A stretch of DNA of 64,000 bases, taken from the NCBI GenBank assembly GCA_949592205.1, contig CATIUR010000001.1:3884001-3948000 (forward strand), given 5' to 3'. The stretch comes from Helichrysum umbraculigerum. Its lineage: Eukaryota > Streptophyta > Magnoliopsida > Asterales > Asteraceae. Under the pieces are notes generated by a model. It was not told the origin of the DNA. It was given only the letters and a program-made list of their open reading frames with translations, and made no database searches. Position numbers and translations under genes: made by a program. Below are positions 63,001 through 64,000 of the stretch, piece by piece. How positions within the stretch are numbered: the first letter of the stretch is position 1; every line of letters begins with the position of its first letter.

Positions 63001-64000
63001 ATCGACTACTCAAATCATGAAGATGTTGCATATCATCTACATCTAATCTTCGTTTCTTAAGCATTTGATTCTTATTAGACTCGGAAACAAGCTTGTGGTT
63101 ATGACCCTCAAAAAACTTAGTTATAACACACTTCCCTTTCAAAAATTTGCATCTCAAGCTAGCATCACAACCTGTCTTGATAGAAAACGATTTACGGTTA
63201 CTAACTTTTTTAACACGCTTTTTACGTTTACGAGAAGGCTCAACAGCAGGTTCAACAACCGGTTCAGGAACAAGTTTCAAAGTGTCGACAGCTAACTTCT
63301 TAGAAAAACCAGATTTATTACACCTATAAACTTTATACTTCACAGACCCATCTTCAAAACAATTCTGTGATGATTTCTTAGCATCAAAACCACTAACCTC
63401 AGCATATGATTCATAGAAACTAAAACAATGATCATACGAATTGAAAACAGAACCACTTATGGGCTTAAACGAATCAGGAACAATAGGAAACCATAATTTT
63501 GTGCCATCTGGATATTCTTTTTCAAATGATGAAAGAACATGCCTCTTTGTAACTGAATCACCACCTAATAAAACAAATAAAAATAACCAAAATAAGTCAT
63601 AAATTTAGATTAACATGGGTGTTAATATGCATCTAACTGCATACTGCATACTATTAGTACGCATCCACATGGGTGTTAATATGTATCTACATACATCACT
63701 ACAATGTAAACTTATGTTAACATACATCAGGGTGCATACTATTAGTAGTCATCCACATGGGTGTTAACATGTATCAATATATGTCACTTCAATGTAAACC
63801 TATCTTAAAATGGATCACAATTCATACTGGTGTTAACATGTATCAATATATGTCACTTAGATGTAAGCCTATCTTAAGATGCATCACAGTGCATACTAGC
63901 ATAATGTTCATCATTTGGAAGATTAAGAATTACATAATTAAAAGAAACAAAATAATACTAAAAATCAAGAAGACTTACCATTAGAATCAGGAAGACTAGG
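60095..64000 (-). CDS. FAR1-type MULE transposase (5' end outside window)
   Basis: Minus-strand exons 64000-63979 (partial), 63564-62688, 62588-62330, 61621-61052 and about 60820-60095. Domains in order: FAR1/WRKY-GCM-type zinc-binding region (YKVYRCNKSG, GCDASLRCKF, EGHNHKL); Lys/Arg-rich RKRKKRVKK nuclear signal; MULE transposase DDE core (GDIVYFDATYGTNK, LIVTDQDPAMKEAI, HRFCMWHI); SWIM zinc finger (CSCLLFEREGRLCRH); CCHC knuckle CQYCFETGHNIRTC; and an acidic tail. Host FHY3/FAR1 regulators derive from such proteins. The join between the last two exons is doubtful: the only clear acceptor (TACAG at about 60844) leads into the wrong frame, so a frameshift or odd splice is likely. Introns carry the TGCATCACAGTGCATA repeats. 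Confidence 0.85.
60840..60990. repeat. Repeat copies in the last transposase intron
   Basis: Short copies with TGCATCACGGTGCATACT (60869-60886) and TATCACAGTGCA (60977-60988), same family as the larger arrays. Confidence 0.7.
61735..62175 (+). repeat. Tandem array of a 70-90 bp repeat in a transposase intron
   Basis: Five to six units, each with GGTGTTAACATGTATCAATA, TATGTCACTTCAATGTAA, CCTATCTTAAGATGCATCA and CAGTGCATACT. Some units carry an extra AGTAGTCATCCACATG block of about 20 bp, giving two unit lengths. Confidence 0.92.
63600..63900 (+). repeat. Tandem array of the same repeat in the first visible transposase intron
   Basis: Three to four units with the same blocks as 61735-62175 and in the same orientation relative to the window. 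Confidence 0.92.

Larger units (their letters stand above)
52623..64000. mobile_element. Mutator-like element with transposase and Ulp1-like genes (right end outside window)
   Basis: Starts GGGTAGTGATCTAGGGGG with a GC-richer block to about 52720, as in MULE terminal inverted repeats. It contains a C48 protease gene (plus) and a FAR1-type MULE transposase gene (minus), both with introns, and a shared noncoding repeat family. MULEs carrying Ulp1-like genes are known in plants (Kaonashi, CUMULE). The right terminus is beyond 64 kb, so the terminal inverted repeat could not be confirmed. Confidence 0.7.

Overview
The window is plant nuclear DNA. It is AT-rich, with spliced genes using GT-AG introns, a plant-specific MYB-coiled-coil transcription factor, a plant peptide-hormone precursor, and a dense mixture of Ty3/gypsy, copia, hAT, MULE, Stowaway, SINE and Helitron-like sequence. 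The retrotransposon protein style looks like an asterid, possibly Asteraceae, but that is only an inference from family resemblance.

Left part (1-24 kb): the start of a gypsy LTR runs off the left edge (1-901, minus). A three-exon gene at 2773-3344 encodes a small secreted precursor ending in a PSY-type tyrosine-sulfated peptide motif. Between 4.9 and 17.9 kb lie three non-autonomous hAT-like elements, one containing a nested MITE, and old LTR debris. Four hairpin-plus-CTAG sequences resembling Helitron 3' ends are scattered between 9.7 and 24.2 kb. The clearest host gene is a six-exon MYB-CC (GARP) regulator of 311 residues (20675-22233).

Middle (25-41 kb): nested retrotransposons. An old minus-strand Tat/Athila-like element has a broken ORF1 (38189-39620), a polypurine tract and a 3' LTR. 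It was split by a young, structurally complete Tekay-like chromovirus (28593-37784, target duplication GAATG). That element has an intact 1484-residue Gag-Pol, an extra coiled-coil reading frame before gag, and LTRs of unequal length (2429 and 1169 bp).

Right-middle (41-52 kb): decayed gene fragments on the minus strand, including an IspE-like piece, one exon-like segment being split by a hAT element with an 8-bp duplication. There is also a copia protease remnant, a tRNA-derived SINE inserted at the edge of a Stowaway MITE, and further MITEs.

Right end (52.6-64 kb): most of a large Mutator-like element. It carries a C48 (Ulp1-like) protease gene on the plus strand and a FAR1-type transposase gene on the minus strand. 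The protease gene is interrupted by a 3002-bp solo LTR whose removal restores the frame. Introns and spacers of this element are filled with one repeat family centred on TGCATCACAGTGCATACT.

The most interesting unexplained structure is in the LTRs. Each family carries its own CG-containing short word in an array, and separate stem-closed modules able to fold as hairpins or three-way junctions.
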